DNA from: Deltaproteobacteria bacterium
GTDB taxonomy: Bacteria; Lernaellota; Lernaellaia; JACKCT01
DNA: 64,000 nucleotides
NCBI GenBank assembly: GCA_020633895.1
Contig: JACKCT010000008.1
Span: forward strand, 62,001-126,000
Direction: 5' to 3'
Every line of letters begins with the position of its first letter. Within the stretch, counting starts at the first letter, position 1. A program made the translations under genes and the position numbers. Shown in pieces: positions 42,395-51,512 of the stretch. The notes below the pieces were generated by a model. It was not told where the DNA came from, ran no database searches, and saw only the letters and a program-made list of their open reading frames with translations.

Positions 42395-45300
42395 GTGATT
42401 GAAGCCATCATTCGCGCCAGCCTGCGCCAACCGCTCGTCGTATTGCTCGCGGTCGGGGCCGTCGTCGTGGGCGGCATCCTGGCGATTTTTCGCACACCGG
42501 TTGACGCGATCCCCGACCTGTCGGACGTGCAGGTCATCGTCTACACCCCGTTCGAGGGCCAAGGCCCCCGCGTCGTCGAGGACCAGGTCACTTACCCGCT
42601 GACCACCGCCATGCTCGCCGTTCCCGGCGCGCGGGACGTTCGCGGGTTTTCCAACTTCGGCTATTCGATGGTCTACGTGCTTTTCGAAGACGGCACGGAT
42701 TTGTACTGGGCCCGCTCCCGCGTGTTGGAGGCGCTGGCCACGGCGCGCTCCCGCCTGCCCGAGGGGGTCAACCCCGCGCTCGGGCCGGACGCGACCGGCG
42801 TCGGCTGGGTGTATATGTACACGCTCACCTCCGACAACCATGACCTGTCCGAACTGCGTTCCATGCAGGACTGGTTCCTTCGTTTCGAGCTGATGAGTCT
42901 GCCCGGCGTGGCCGAAGTCGCCTCCGCCGGCGGATTCGTGCGCCAGTATCAGATCACCGTCGATCCCGAAAAGCTGCGCGCGTACGGGGTTTCCATCCCG
43001 AAGATCCGCATGGCTGTCGAACGCTCGAACACGGACGTGGGCGGCAGCACACTCGAAATGGGCGAAACGGAATTCATGATCCGAGGCAAGGGCTACATCC
43101 GAGGCACGAAGGACATCGAAGCGATCCCCGTCGCGTACGATCCGGCGACGCGCGTGCCGATCCTGCTCTCCCAAGTCGCGGACGTGCAGATCGGCCCGGC
43201 GATGCGTCGCGGCCTGGTGGAAATGGACGGACGCGGCGAAGTTGTCTCGGGCATTGTCGTGATGCGCTACGGCGAGAATGCGTTGGAGGTCATCCAAGCC
43301 GTCAAATCGCGCTTGGCCGAGCTGGCGAAGACGCTGCCCGAGGGCGTGGAGATCCACACCTCCTACGACCGTTCCGAATTGATCCTCGCGGCGATTGCCA
43401 ATCTGAAGTGGACGCTCATCAAGGAGATCCTCGTCGTCGCGTTGATCTGCGTGATCTTCCTGCTGCATGTGCGATCGTCGCTGGTGGCGGTGTTGACGCT
43501 CCCGGTCGGCATCCTGGCGTCGTTCATCGTCATGCGCGCGTTCGGTCTGAACGCCAACATCATGAGCCTGGGCGGCATCGCGATCGCTCTGGGCGTGATG
43601 GTGGACGCGTCCATCGTCATGGTCGAGAACCTGCACAAACACAAGGAACGCGACCCGGACGCGCCCCACGACCGGCAGGTCCTCGACGCGGCCAAGGAAG
43701 TCGGCCCCGCCCTGTTCTGGTCGTTGGCGATCATTACCGTCAGCTTCCTTCCCGTCTTCGCGCTGGAGCGACAGGAGGGGCGGCTGTTCACCCCGCTGGC
43801 ATCCACCAAGACCTTGGCGATGGCGGCGTCGTCCATCCTGGCGATCACGATGATTCCGGTGCTGATGAAGTTTTTCGTGCGTGGAAAAATGCGCCCGGAA
43901 AACAGGCACCCGATCAGCCGCGCCCTCATCCGCGCCTATCGACCGATCATCCACGGCGTCCTGCGACACCCGTGGGCGACCATCGGCGTCGCGGCCGTCA
44001 TCCTCGTCGGGACGATCTATCCCGCCACGCGCCTGGGCAGCGAATTCATGCCTCCGCTTAACGAGAGCGTGCTGCTCTACATGCCGACCACGCCGCCGGG
44101 GCTGAGCACAACAAAGGCGCGCGAAATCCTGCAACAGACCGACAAGCTCATCGCCAAGCACCCGCAGGTCGCGCACGTGCTGGGCAAGGTCGGACGGGCG
44201 GAGACGGCCACGGACCCGGCGCCCATGTCGATGATCGAAACGACCGTCGTCCTGACACCGAAAGAGACGTGGCCGCCGGGCAAATCCATCGAAGACATCG
44301 CGCGGGAACTCGACGCCATGGTGCAATTCCCCGGGTTGACGAATTCTTGGACGATGCCGATCAAGACGCGCCTGGACATGCTCGCGACCGGCATCCGCAC
44401 GCCCCTGGGCATCAAACTGATGGGCTCGGACCTGGACGTGCTCGCCGATCTGGGCGAACGCATCGAAGGCGCGCTGGGGGACCAGCCCGGCACGCGCTCG
44501 GTATACGCCGAACGGGCCACGGGCGGGCACTTCATCGACATCGACGTGGATCGCCTCGCGGCCGCGCAGCAGGGGCTGACGGTACGCGACGTGCTGGATA
44601 CCGTGGGCACGGCCGTCGGCGGCATGACGATCACGCAGACCGTCGAGGGCTTGGCGCGATATCCGGTCAACTTGCGTTTTTCACGCGATTTTCGCGACGA
44701 TCCGGAAGCGCTGGCGCGGTTGCCGATCTTCACGCCCGACGGCGGCACCGTGCCCCTGGGGCAGGTCGCGCGGGTGCGCCTGGTGGATGGTCCGCCGATG
44801 ATTAAGAGCGAAAACGCACGGCAGAGCGTGTGGATTTACATCGACACGACGACCTCGGACCTGGGCGGTTACGTCGAGGCGGCCAAGGCGCGCATCGCCG
44901 AGAGTGTCGCGATTCCGACTGGCGTGTCGGTGCAATGGTCCGGCCAGTTCGAGGCCATGGCCCGCGTGCGACAGCGTCTGGCTCTTGTCGTCCCGGCGAC
45001 GATCGTGCTGATCGCATTCCTTCTGTGGCTCCATTTCCGCAACGGCGTCGAAGTCTCGATCGTGCTGCTGACGCTCCCCTTCGCGCTGGTGGGCGGCATC
45101 TGGTGGATGTGGGCGGCGGACTACAACCTCTCGGTCGCGGTCGCCGTGGGCTTCATCAGCCTGGCGGGATTGGCGGCGGAAACAGGCGTGGTCATGCTCG
45201 TCTATCTGGACAATGCGTACCACGCCCATCGACGCGTGGGCGGGGAAATCGACATGGCGTCGCTCAAGGCGGCGATCACCGAAGGCGCGGTCGAGCGAGT

Positions 45301-45502
45301 GCGTCCGAAGGTGATGACGGTGGCGACGACGATGCTGGGGCTGGTGCCGGTCATGCTCGGCGACGAGACGGGAGCGCGCGTCATGAAGCGCATCGCGGCG
45401 CCGATGGTCGGCGGATTGGCGTCCTCGGCGATTCTGACGCTCGTCATCATTCCGGCGATCTATTTTTTGTGGAAGGCGCGATCGGTCGCGGAAGTGGAAT
45501 AA
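42395..45502 (+). CDS. cusA: CusA/CzcA-family heavy-metal RND efflux pump
   Basis: The 1035-residue inner-membrane pump exports metal using the proton gradient. It has the RND plan of twelve membrane helices with two large periplasmic loops. FRTPVDAIPDLSDVQVIVYTPFEGQ is the family's N-terminal signature, and helix 4 carries GVMVDASIVMVENLHKH. LLYMPTTPPGLS, MSMIETTVVL and TRLDMLATGIRTPLGIKLMG align with the CusA-like Met-containing metal path, which favours Cu/Ag over Zn/Co, though substrate is not proven. The GTG start follows GGAGG. It is last in the efflux operon, facing a glycosyltransferase gene tail to tail. Confidence 0.94.
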   Translation: MIEAIIRASLRQPLVVLLAVGAVVVGGILAIFRTPVDAIPDLSDVQVIVYTPFEGQGPRVVEDQVTYPLTTAMLAVPGARDVRGFSNFGYSMVYVLFEDGTDLYWARSRVLEALATARSRLPEGVNPALGPDATGVGWVYMYTLTSDNHDLSELRSMQDWFLRFELMSLPGVAEVASAGGFVRQYQITVDPEKLRAYGVSIPKIRMAVERSNTDVGGSTLEMGETEFMIRGKGYIRGTKDIEAIPVAYDPATRVPILLSQVADVQIGPAMRRGLVEMDGRGEVVSGIVVMRYGENALEVIQAVKSRLAELAKTLPEGVEIHTSYDRSELILAAIANLKWTLIKEILVVALICVIFLLHVRSSLVAVLTLPVGILASFIVMRAFGLNANIMSLGGIAIALGVMVDASIVMVENLHKHKERDPDAPHDRQVLDAAKEVGPALFWSLAIITVSFLPVFALERQEGRLFTPLASTKTLAMAASSILAITMIPVLMKFFVRGKMRPENRHPISRALIRAYRPIIHGVLRHPWATIGVAAVILVGTIYPATRLGSEFMPPLNESVLLYMPTTPPGLSTTKAREILQQTDKLIAKHPQVAHVLGKVGRAETATDPAPMSMIETTVVLTPKETWPPGKSIEDIARELDAMVQFPGLTNSWTMPIKTRLDMLATGIRTPLGIKLMGSDLDVLADLGERIEGALGDQPGTRSVYAERATGGHFIDIDVDRLAAAQQGLTVRDVLDTVGTAVGGMTITQTVEGLARYPVNLRFSRDFRDDPEALARLPIFTPDGGTVPLGQVARVRLVDGPPMIKSENARQSVWIYIDTTTSDLGGYVEAAKARIAESVAIPTGVSVQWSGQFEAMARVRQRLALVVPATIVLIAFLLWLHFRNGVEVSIVLLTLPFALVGGIWWMWAADYNLSVAVAVGFISLAGLAAETGVVMLVYLDNAYHAHRRVGGEIDMASLKAAITEGAVERVRPKVMTVATTMLGLVPVMLGDETGARVMKRIAAPMVGGLASSAILTLVIIPAIYFLWKARSVAEVE

Positions 45503-45511
45503 GCGCGGCGA

Positions 45512-46585
45512 TCAGCCCATATGCACCTTGCGCCACACTCGTGCGCCCAGACGGCCGAAGTGGCGTCCCAGATACGCCAGGTCGAAAGTCACGCGCCGGA
45601 TCGCACCCGGCGCCGACTTTTCTCGACGGCTCGGCGCGGCCATGATGTCGTCAAACAGCGCCGTGTATTGCGCGGTCATTTTCGTCGCGTCGTCGTCATA
45701 CGTCAGAACTTTTTCGCGCAACTCCGTCAGGCGTGCGGCGGCTTCGTCGAGTTTTTCCTCGAAGTTATCCAAGCGAAATCCCACGCCGTATTCAGCGCAA
45801 TATTCGGGCGTCGACCCGCTCTCCAGATGCAGCACCGGCAGGCCGCACGCCATTGCCTCGACATAATGATTCCCGCCCGGTTCCAGGCGGGTCCCGGTGA
45901 CGTAGAGGTGATGCTCGCGCAACGCGGCGGCCAACGTTGGCCCGGCAATCGGCTCGACGACTTCGACGTTGCGAAAGCGCGTCGCGATATTCACGTTGCC
46001 GATAAACGTCATCGAAAACCGCTCGCGAAATTCGGGGCGGTCCAGCAGGTTGTCGATGCGCTCGTAAATGTCGAAGCCCTTGAGGTAGTTGTCCGACCAA
46101 TGGTGCGTGACCAATTTGATCGGCTCGCCGGGCGTCCATTCGGCGCGACCGTCGGCGTGAAATATCTCTCGGTCAGCACCATTGAGAATGACCGTATGGG
46201 GTCCGTCGTCGCGCATGCCTCGCTCGATGAAATGACCGCGCACCCAATCGCTGACGAAGACCGTGTGGTCGGCGATGCGATTCGCGGCCAGGACGGCGTT
46301 GTTGATGCCGATCAGCCGTCCGCGCTGCTCGTCGCACGTATTCACCCGATGCACCACGACGGTCGACGGATGATGAAAGACGTAGCGCTCGATCTGCTCC
46401 ACGGTATACGCCGTCGAAAGCAAATTGCTTTGGGCATTGACGATGAGGATGAGATCCAATTCCGGCGCGAGCGTGCGGAGGACTTCGTGACCCGCCGCGA
46501 CGAGCGCGCCTTCCAGCCCGTTGGCGAATTGATTGCCTCCGCCGTACGGGCCGAGGTTTTTCTTGATGTTGATGCTCACGCGCAT
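45512..46585 (-). CDS. Family 4-type glycosyltransferase
   Basis: The 357-residue protein has a GT-B fold. The N-terminal acceptor domain begins VSINIKKNLGPYGGGNQFANGLEGALVAAGHEV, and the donor domain includes VILNGADREIFH, LVTHHWSDNYLKGFDIYERID and the nucleotide-sugar block GTRLEPGGNHYVEAMACGLPVLHLESGSTPEYC (ExxACGxP type). It transfers a sugar to an unknown acceptor, probably in surface polysaccharide. No other polysaccharide genes adjoin it. It is divergent from ehuB. Confidence 0.85.
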   Translation of the reverse strand: MRVSINIKKNLGPYGGGNQFANGLEGALVAAGHEVLRTLAPELDLILIVNAQSNLLSTAYTVEQIERYVFHHPSTVVVHRVNTCDEQRGRLIGINNAVLAANRIADHTVFVSDWVRGHFIERGMRDDGPHTVILNGADREIFHADGRAEWTPGEPIKLVTHHWSDNYLKGFDIYERIDNLLDRPEFRERFSMTFIGNVNIATRFRNVEVVEPIAGPTLAAALREHHLYVTGTRLEPGGNHYVEAMACGLPVLHLESGSTPEYCAEYGVGFRLDNFEEKLDEAAARLTELREKVLTYDDDATKMTAQYTALFDDIMAAPSRREKSAPGAIRRVTFDLAYLGRHFGRLGARVWRKVHMG

Positions 46586-46614
46586 TGTGGCGTTGAAATT
46601 AGCCGAACCGCCGA

Positions 46615-46632
46615 AAAGGGCAAGCGCCCTTT
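46615..46632. other. Inverted repeat in the GT/ehuB divergent region
   Basis: AAAGGGC and GCCCTTT pair over seven bases around an AAGC loop. Since both flanking genes are transcribed away from it, it is more likely an operator than a terminator. Confidence 0.3.
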
Positions 46633-46708
46633 CAACCGAAGGCGATCTATGGTGTTATAGGGGCCGATTCGCCCATTTCCCCGCCATTCACCAAAGGAAT
46701 GCATTCCC

Positions 46709-47617
46709 ATGGTTTCCCGGTTCCGTTTTGCCGCATTGCTCTTTCTTCCTTTTGTTCTTCTTTTTGCCGCTCTCCTTCTGTTTGCCGGTTGTAAAAAAAT
46801 GGGGCAGTCGCCCGATCAAACCACGCTGCAACGCATTCGTGAGACGGGGTCGGTGAAGGTCGCGTTCGCCAACGAAGCGCCGTACGCCTATCTGGACGAA
46901 ACCACCGGCAAGCTTACCGGCGAAGCCCCGGAGATCACACGGCGCGTATTCGAATCGATGGGCATCGAGGACATCGAGGGCGTGCTGGTCGAATGGGGCG
47001 CGCTGATCCCCAGCCTGAAGGCCGGACGCGTGGATATGATCGCGGCGGGGATGTACGTGACGCCCGAGCGCTGCGAACAGATCGCGTTTTCCGAACCCAC
47101 ATACTGCGTCGGCGAGGCGTTTTTGGTGAAAAAGGGGAATCCAGCGAATCTGCACTCCTTCGAGGATGTCAAAGATAACGACAAGACCATACTCGGCGTC
47201 GTCTCGGGAACGGTCGAGGTGGGGTATGCGCAAAAAATCGGCGTACCGGACGAACGCATTATCCGATTCCCCGACAACGCCGCCGCGGCCGCGGGGGTCA
47301 AAGCCGGGCGGGTGGACGCCTTTGCGGGGACCAGTCTGACCGTGGGCGAACTGCTGCGCCGATTGAAGGACAAGGATCTGGAACAGGCCCGGCCGTTCAC
47401 CAATCCCGTCATCGACGGCAAACCGACCAAAGGCTGCGGCGCGTTCGGTTTTCGCCAAGAGGACGACCAACTGCTGCAAAATTTCAACGAACATTTGGCC
47501 CTCTTTCTCGGCACGAACGAGCACAAGGAACTCGTGGAGATCTTCGGATTCGGCGAGGACGAACGGGCCGCCGACGTGACGACGCACGGCCTGTGCGCGA
47601 GCGGTCCGGGCGCGTAA
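46709..47617 (+). CDS. ehuB: EhuB-like ABC transporter substrate-binding lipoprotein
   Basis: This is a polar amino acid-type solute-binding protein most like EhuB, the ectoine/hydroxyectoine binder. The signal peptide ends in a lipobox (LLFAGC). VKVAFANEAPYAYLDETTGKLTGEAPEI, GRVDMIAAGMYVTPERCEQIAFSEPTY and SGTVEVGYAQKIGVPDERIIRFPDNAAAAAGVKAGRVDAFAGTSLTV are the conserved blocks, the last being characteristic of EhuB. Two permease genes and an ATPase follow in ehuBCDA order. Ligand assignment by motif is probable, not proven. Confidence 0.8.
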   Translation: MVSRFRFAALLFLPFVLLFAALLLFAGCKKMGQSPDQTTLQRIRETGSVKVAFANEAPYAYLDETTGKLTGEAPEITRRVFESMGIEDIEGVLVEWGALIPSLKAGRVDMIAAGMYVTPERCEQIAFSEPTYCVGEAFLVKKGNPANLHSFEDVKDNDKTILGVVSGTVEVGYAQKIGVPDERIIRFPDNAAAAAGVKAGRVDAFAGTSLTVGELLRRLKDKDLEQARPFTNPVIDGKPTKGCGAFGFRQEDDQLLQNFNEHLALFLGTNEHKELVEIFGFGEDERAADVTTHGLCASGPGA

Positions 47618-47621
47618 CGGC

Positions 47622-48281
47622 GTGTTCGATCTTTGGCCGACGCTGCTGTCGGGCGCGGGAATTACGGTCGCCGTCACGCTGGGCGCGGCGGTCGTGGCGC
47701 TCGTCGCGTCCTTCGGCGCCGGATTGACGATGCGGTCGCATTTCGCCCCGGCGCGGGCGCTGGCGTCGTCGTATATCGCGCTTTTTCGCGGCACGTCCGC
47801 CCTGGTCCAACTCTTCTGGGCTTACTTCGCACTGCCGTTTTTCGGGATCCGCATGGAAGCGATGACGGCGGGCATCCTGGTGCTCGGCCTTAACACGGGA
47901 GCGTACGGCGCGGAGGTGGTGCGCGGCGCGATCCAGGCCGTTCCTCGACAACAATATGATGCCGCGACCGTCCTTGGCTTCACCCGTCGCCAGACGATGC
48001 GCCACGTCATCCTCCCCCAAGCGGCGCCGGCGATGATCCCGCCGTTCGGCAACCTGGCGGTCGAGCTACTCAAAAACAGCGCTCTTGTCTCGTTGATCAC
48101 CCTCGCCGACCTCACGTTTCAGGCCAAGGACGTCCTGCGCACGCAGTACCCCGCCCGCAGCCCCGAGATCTTCGCGATGCTCTTAATCAGTTATTTCGTG
48201 TTGGCTCAAGGCATCTCGTTCGGGATGCGTCGGCTGGAGGTGCGGCTAGCCCATGGGCGCGACCACGGGGGCGTGCACTGA
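47622..48281 (+). CDS. ehuC: EhuC-like ABC transporter permease
   Basis: The 219-residue permease has five membrane segments of the His/Glu/Gln/Arg/opine family, with AVVALVASFGAGLTMR and the ATPase-docking loop AVPRQQYDAATVLGFTRRQTMRHVILPQAAPAMIPPFGN (EAA motif). Start is GTG at 47622, four bases after the ehuB stop. The stop overlaps the start of ehuD by one base. Confidence 0.82.
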   Translation: MFDLWPTLLSGAGITVAVTLGAAVVALVASFGAGLTMRSHFAPARALASSYIALFRGTSALVQLFWAYFALPFFGIRMEAMTAGILVLGLNTGAYGAEVVRGAIQAVPRQQYDAATVLGFTRRQTMRHVILPQAAPAMIPPFGNLAVELLKNSALVSLITLADLTFQAKDVLRTQYPARSPEIFAMLLISYFVLAQGISFGMRRLEVRLAHGRDHGGVH

Positions 48282-48943
48282 TGTGGGATTGGACGTTCGC
48301 GTGGGAAATCCTGCCGAAACTGGCGCGGGGATTCGTCGTAACGATGCAGGCGACGTTCGGCGGCTTTGCCATCGCGGCCGTGCTGGGTTTGATTTGGGCT
48401 CTGATGCGTCGATCGCGGGTACGGGCGGTGTCGACCGTGGCCGGCGGGATCGTGGAATTCGTCCGCTCGACACCGCTGCTGGTGCAGCTCTTCTTTCTCT
48501 ACTACGCCCTCCCCGATTTCGGCCTGCGCATGTCGGCCCTGACGACCGGTGTGCTGGGCTTGGGCCTGCATTACAGCGCATACCTGGCCGAGATTTATCG
48601 CGCCGGGATCGACGGCGTTTCCAAGGGGCAATGGGAGGCCGCGTTTTCGCTCAACTTCAGCCGAGCCCAGACATGGATGCTCGTCATTCTGCCCCAGGCG
48701 ATTCCACCGATCATTCCCGCCCTGGGCAATCGCCTGATCGCGTTGTTCAAGGAAACGCCTTTGCTGGCGGCGATTACCGTGATGGAAGTGCTGCTGACCG
48801 CGCGTGAAGTCGGCGACACGCATTTTAGTTATCTGGAGCCGTACACCGCCGTCGGGGTCTTTTTCCTGATCGCCAGCATCGTTTCCAACGTCTTCGTTCG
48901 CGCGTTGGAAAAGCGCTACGGCTCCGTCGCGGCGAGCGCGTAA
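48281..48943 (+). CDS. ehuD: EhuD-like ABC transporter permease
   Basis: This second permease has 220 residues. It has five membrane segments, FVRSTPLLVQLFFLYYALPDFGLRMS and the EAA docking loop GVSKGQWEAAFSLNFSRAQTWMLVILPQAIPPIIPALGN. RSTPLLVQLFFLYYALP is the family signature. With EhuC it would form the heterodimeric channel. The ATPase gene follows after 18 bases. Confidence 0.82.
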   Translation: MWDWTFAWEILPKLARGFVVTMQATFGGFAIAAVLGLIWALMRRSRVRAVSTVAGGIVEFVRSTPLLVQLFFLYYALPDFGLRMSALTTGVLGLGLHYSAYLAEIYRAGIDGVSKGQWEAAFSLNFSRAQTWMLVILPQAIPPIIPALGNRLIALFKETPLLAAITVMEVLLTAREVGDTHFSYLEPYTAVGVFFLIASIVSNVFVRALEKRYGSVAASA

Positions 48944-48961
48944 ACAACCACAAGGATCGAC

Positions 48962-49750
48962 ATGACCGAACCGACAAACGACCATTCCACCCCTCTTTTG
49001 GTGCGCGACCTGCAAAAGAATTTCGGCGATCTGCGAGTTCTGCGCGGCCTGTCGATGCGCGCGAATCGGGGCGAGACAGTCGCGATTATCGGCCCGAGCG
49101 GCTCGGGCAAGTCCACGCTGCTGCGTGTGCTGATGATGCTCGAAAAACCCGACGGCGGGCGCGTGGAAATCGACGGCCAAAGCGTCTGGACCATGCCCGG
49201 CGACGACCGCCCCGCCACCGAAGCGCACCTGCGTTCGATGCGAGGCAAGCTGGGGATCGTCTTCCAACATTTCAACCTCTTTCCCCACATGACCGTCCTG
49301 CGCAACCTCACCGAGGCCCCCGTGCGCGTACGCGGATTGTCGCGAAACGACGCCGAGGCGCTTGCCCGCAAACTGCTGGCGATGGTGGGATTGGAGGACA
49401 AGGCCGATGCCTACCCGGCGCAACTTTCCGGCGGGCAGAAGCAGCGCGTCGCGATCACCCGGGCATTGGCGATGGAACCGGAGATCATGCTGTTTGACGA
49501 GGTGACGTCGGCCCTGGACCCGGAACTGATCGGCGAGGTTTTGCAGACGCTGCGACGCATCGCGACGGACACGGACGTGACCATGCTGATCGTCACGCAT
49601 CAAATGAACTTCGCCCGCGCCGCGGCGGACCGCGTGGTGTTCATCGACGAAGGCGTGGTCATCGAGGAAGGCGCGCCGAAGGAACTTTTCGGCCACCCGA
49701 AACAGGAACGCACCCAGCGATTCCTAGAGTCGGTCTTGGAATTCGGCTAG
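48962..49750 (+). CDS. ehuA: EhuA-like ABC transporter ATP-binding protein
   Basis: The 262-residue ATPase powers the importer. Walker A is GPSGSGKST, the Q-loop QHFNLFPHMTV, the ABC signature LSGGQKQRV, Walker B IMLFDEVTSALDPE and the switch TH in IVTHQMNFARAAADRV. Length and motifs match GlnQ/EhuA. The module is complete but no ectoine breakdown genes are seen nearby, so the imported solute may be used as an osmoprotectant. Confidence 0.85.
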   Translation: MTEPTNDHSTPLLVRDLQKNFGDLRVLRGLSMRANRGETVAIIGPSGSGKSTLLRVLMMLEKPDGGRVEIDGQSVWTMPGDDRPATEAHLRSMRGKLGIVFQHFNLFPHMTVLRNLTEAPVRVRGLSRNDAEALARKLLAMVGLEDKADAYPAQLSGGQKQRVAITRALAMEPEIMLFDEVTSALDPELIGEVLQTLRRIATDTDVTMLIVTHQMNFARAAADRVVFIDEGVVIEEGAPKELFGHPKQERTQRFLESVLEFG

Positions 49751-49782
49751 GTGCGTTCGACGGCTTTTCGCGTGCCGGCGTT

Positions 49783-50061
49783 TTAGGCGTTGGTCGAGTC
49801 GTGGGACGGAATCGGCATTGCGTCCTTTGCCCGCTCCGCGACTTGCTGCGCCCGTTCGGCGACATCTTGCGCTTGGTCGGCAACCTGCCGACGAAGCTCA
49901 CGGCCGGACGACGGCGCAAAAAATAACCCCAGTCCGACGCCGACCAGCATCCCCGCGCCGAAGACACCCAGGGCGGGCAGCACGTAATCTTGCGGCGTGT
50001 TCCGGGTTTGCAGACCCAGGGAACGCAAAACATCGTCTCGATCGATTTCTCGAATGCTCAT
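49783..50061 (-). CDS. YtxH-domain small membrane protein
   Basis: This 92-residue protein has one membrane helix with the YtxH signature VLPALGVFGAGMLVGVGLGLFFAPSSGRELRR, followed by a short amphipathic coiled coil (QAQDVAERAQQVAERAKDAM). YtxH proteins are common in general-stress regulons. The ATG at 50061 has GGAGG close upstream. It is the last gene of a cassette of five small envelope proteins on this strand. Confidence 0.8.
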   Translation of the reverse strand: MSIREIDRDDVLRSLGLQTRNTPQDYVLPALGVFGAGMLVGVGLGLFFAPSSGRELRRQVADQAQDVAERAQQVAERAKDAMPIPSHDSTNA

Positions 50062-50141
50062 ATTCTCCTCCTTTTCGATTTTGTTCGGCGGCCCCGGCGA
50101 CCCTTGCCGGCCGAGCCCCGCCGCGTCGTTTTTCACAGTCG

Positions 50142-50543
50142 TTATCCGTCCATTGGCGGGAACAGCACGTCGGCCCCGTAGCGATGGATCGCGGTGCGCA
50201 GGCCGTAGCCGACGGCATGGCGAGCCAGCGTGGACGCCAGTCCTCCCGCCAGCACAAAGCCGATCCCCGCGGCGATTCCCAGCGTCCGATACGGATGATT
50301 CTCCAAATTGGAAAATACCGTCTCCCACGCGTCGTCCGCCATTTGATTCAGCGAATCGTGAAAATCCCGGGCGTTTTCCTTGACGGCGACGCCCTCGTCA
50401 TACAGACGACGGGGGCTCGGCGGGGACGCCGGGGCTTTCTTCGTCGAGGATTTCGATGCCGCCTTCTTGCTCGCGGACGTCGACGTCTTTTTCGACTTGG
50501 CGGCGCCGGTCGCGCCGGATCCGTTTTTCTTGGATGGGGTCAT
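50142..50543 (-). CDS. Lys-rich DUF883/ElaB-like membrane protein
   Basis: The 133-residue protein opens with a basic Lys/Ser/Ala-rich tail (SKKTSTSASKKAASKSSTKKAP) that could bind nucleic acid or ribosomes. A helical segment and one glycine-rich membrane segment follow (NHPYRTLGIAAGIGFVLAGGLASTLARHA). The last part resembles the C-terminal anchor of ElaB/YqjD proteins, which tether to the inner membrane under stress. Function is unproven. Confidence 0.6.
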   Translation of the reverse strand: MTPSKKNGSGATGAAKSKKTSTSASKKAASKSSTKKAPASPPSPRRLYDEGVAVKENARDFHDSLNQMADDAWETVFSNLENHPYRTLGIAAGIGFVLAGGLASTLARHAVGYGLRTAIHRYGADVLFPPMDG

Positions 50544-50575
50544 GGAGTTGGTCGATCCTTTCCCGGTGGCGAGCG

Positions 50576-50803
50576 TTACCGCTTGGAGGCGATGCGTCCG
50601 ACGAAATATCCGGCGGCCAAGGCCCCGGCGAGGGACGCAATCGGGTGCTCGTGGATAAAGCGGCGCGCGGTCTTATCGAACTCGGCGAGTGACTCCTGCG
50701 CTTGAGCGTAGCGTTCTTGGGCCAGCTCGGCATATTCGCGCATCGCGTCGTTGTCGTGATTGGCGGCTTGCCCGTTGCCGCGACTTTGTTTGGTTGTCGT
50801 CAT
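50576..50803 (-). CDS. ElaB/YqjD/DUF883-like small membrane protein
   Basis: The 75-residue protein has an amphipathic helix (AELAQERYAQAQESLAEFDKTARRFIHEHP) and a C-terminal Gly-zipper helix (ASLAGALAAGYFVGRIAS), the DUF883 pattern. The ATG at 50803 is preceded by GGGGAG and overlaps the stop of its upstream neighbour (ATGA), so it is translationally coupled. Confidence 0.7.
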   Translation of the reverse strand: MTTTKQSRGNGQAANHDNDAMREYAELAQERYAQAQESLAEFDKTARRFIHEHPIASLAGALAAGYFVGRIASKR

Positions 50804-51000
50804 CGTCGTACTCCCCAATAAAATCCCAGGATGAATGCACCGGCCAGGTAGGCCGTCGTGTTCCGTTCGAAGTGCCGTTGTGCCGACGACTTCACCATCG
50901 CCTTGGGATGCAATTCGTTGAGCGCCCGGTTCAGACGCCGACGGTTATACGCCGCCGATCGGCGCAATTCGCGCAGGCGCCGGTTTTCATCGGTGTTCAT
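50800..51000 (-). CDS. Small basic protein with C-terminal membrane helix
   Basis: The 66-residue protein is not recognised. It has a basic N-terminal helix (NRRLRELRRSAAYNRRRLNRALNELHPK) and a short membrane segment near the C-terminus (AYLAGAFILGFYWGVRR). The start and the stop both overlap neighbours in the cassette by four bases, which argues strongly that it is a real gene. Confidence 0.65.
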   Translation of the reverse strand: MNTDENRRLRELRRSAAYNRRRLNRALNELHPKAMVKSSAQRHFERNTTAYLAGAFILGFYWGVRR

Positions 51001-51350
51001 ACATTGACTGCCCTTTCCATTCTCTCTTCGGCCCCGCGAACACGAACGACAAGGATCGCCGCGATCACCAGCAAGCCGAAACCGACAGCCGACAAAGTCC
51101 CCACGATTCCGAGAACGGGAATCAGCGCGAAGATCAACGCACCGATCCAAAGCAGCATTCCGAAGATCGCTATCGCACCGGCGAAGGCAAGACGCAGAGC
51201 CTTTCTCGCCTGGGCCTTCGCCTCGGTTCGTTTTTCCAAGAGATAGAGTTCCACCTGGTCGGCGACCAGGTTTCCGGTCGCGTCCAGGGCTTCGCGCAGA
51301 GCGTCCGCGACCGGTTCGGAAGGCGAGGCTGGCGCATTCGGCGTCGTCAT
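50997..51350 (-). CDS. Phage-holin-family (holin X-like) membrane protein
   Basis: The 117-residue protein has a helical N-terminal region (LDATGNLVADQVELYLLEKRTEAKAQARKA) and two membrane helices (LAFAGAIAIFGMLLWIGALIFALIPVLG, SAVGFGLLVIAAILVV), the layout of the Actinobacterial holin X / YqjE-like group. YqjE is encoded with YqjD/ElaB in enterobacteria, and the next genes here are ElaB-like. I take the ATG at 51350; a TTG four codons upstream is possible. It is the first gene of the small-protein cassette. Confidence 0.7.
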   Translation of the reverse strand: MTTPNAPASPSEPVADALREALDATGNLVADQVELYLLEKRTEAKAQARKALRLAFAGAIAIFGMLLWIGALIFALIPVLGIVGTLSAVGFGLLVIAAILVVRVRGAEERMERAVNV

Positions 51351-51512
51351 CACGGGCGCCAACCTATCGCAGATAGCCCTGTCGATAAAGGGCGACCCTC
51401 GGTCATTTTTTGATTTCCGTAAGGACGTTTATGTTATTTGAGGTTTGTTTTTCGTTGCGGGTTCAACGTTTTCGGCGACGATATTTTCGCGCGACGGGTA
51501 ACGGTAGCGGAA

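Noticed and set aside
42185-44530. Open 781-codon frame on the minus strand under cusA
   Set aside because: It is antisense to a clear RND pump, rich in Arg, His and Asp without any domain, and typical of codon-bias shadows in GC-rich DNA.
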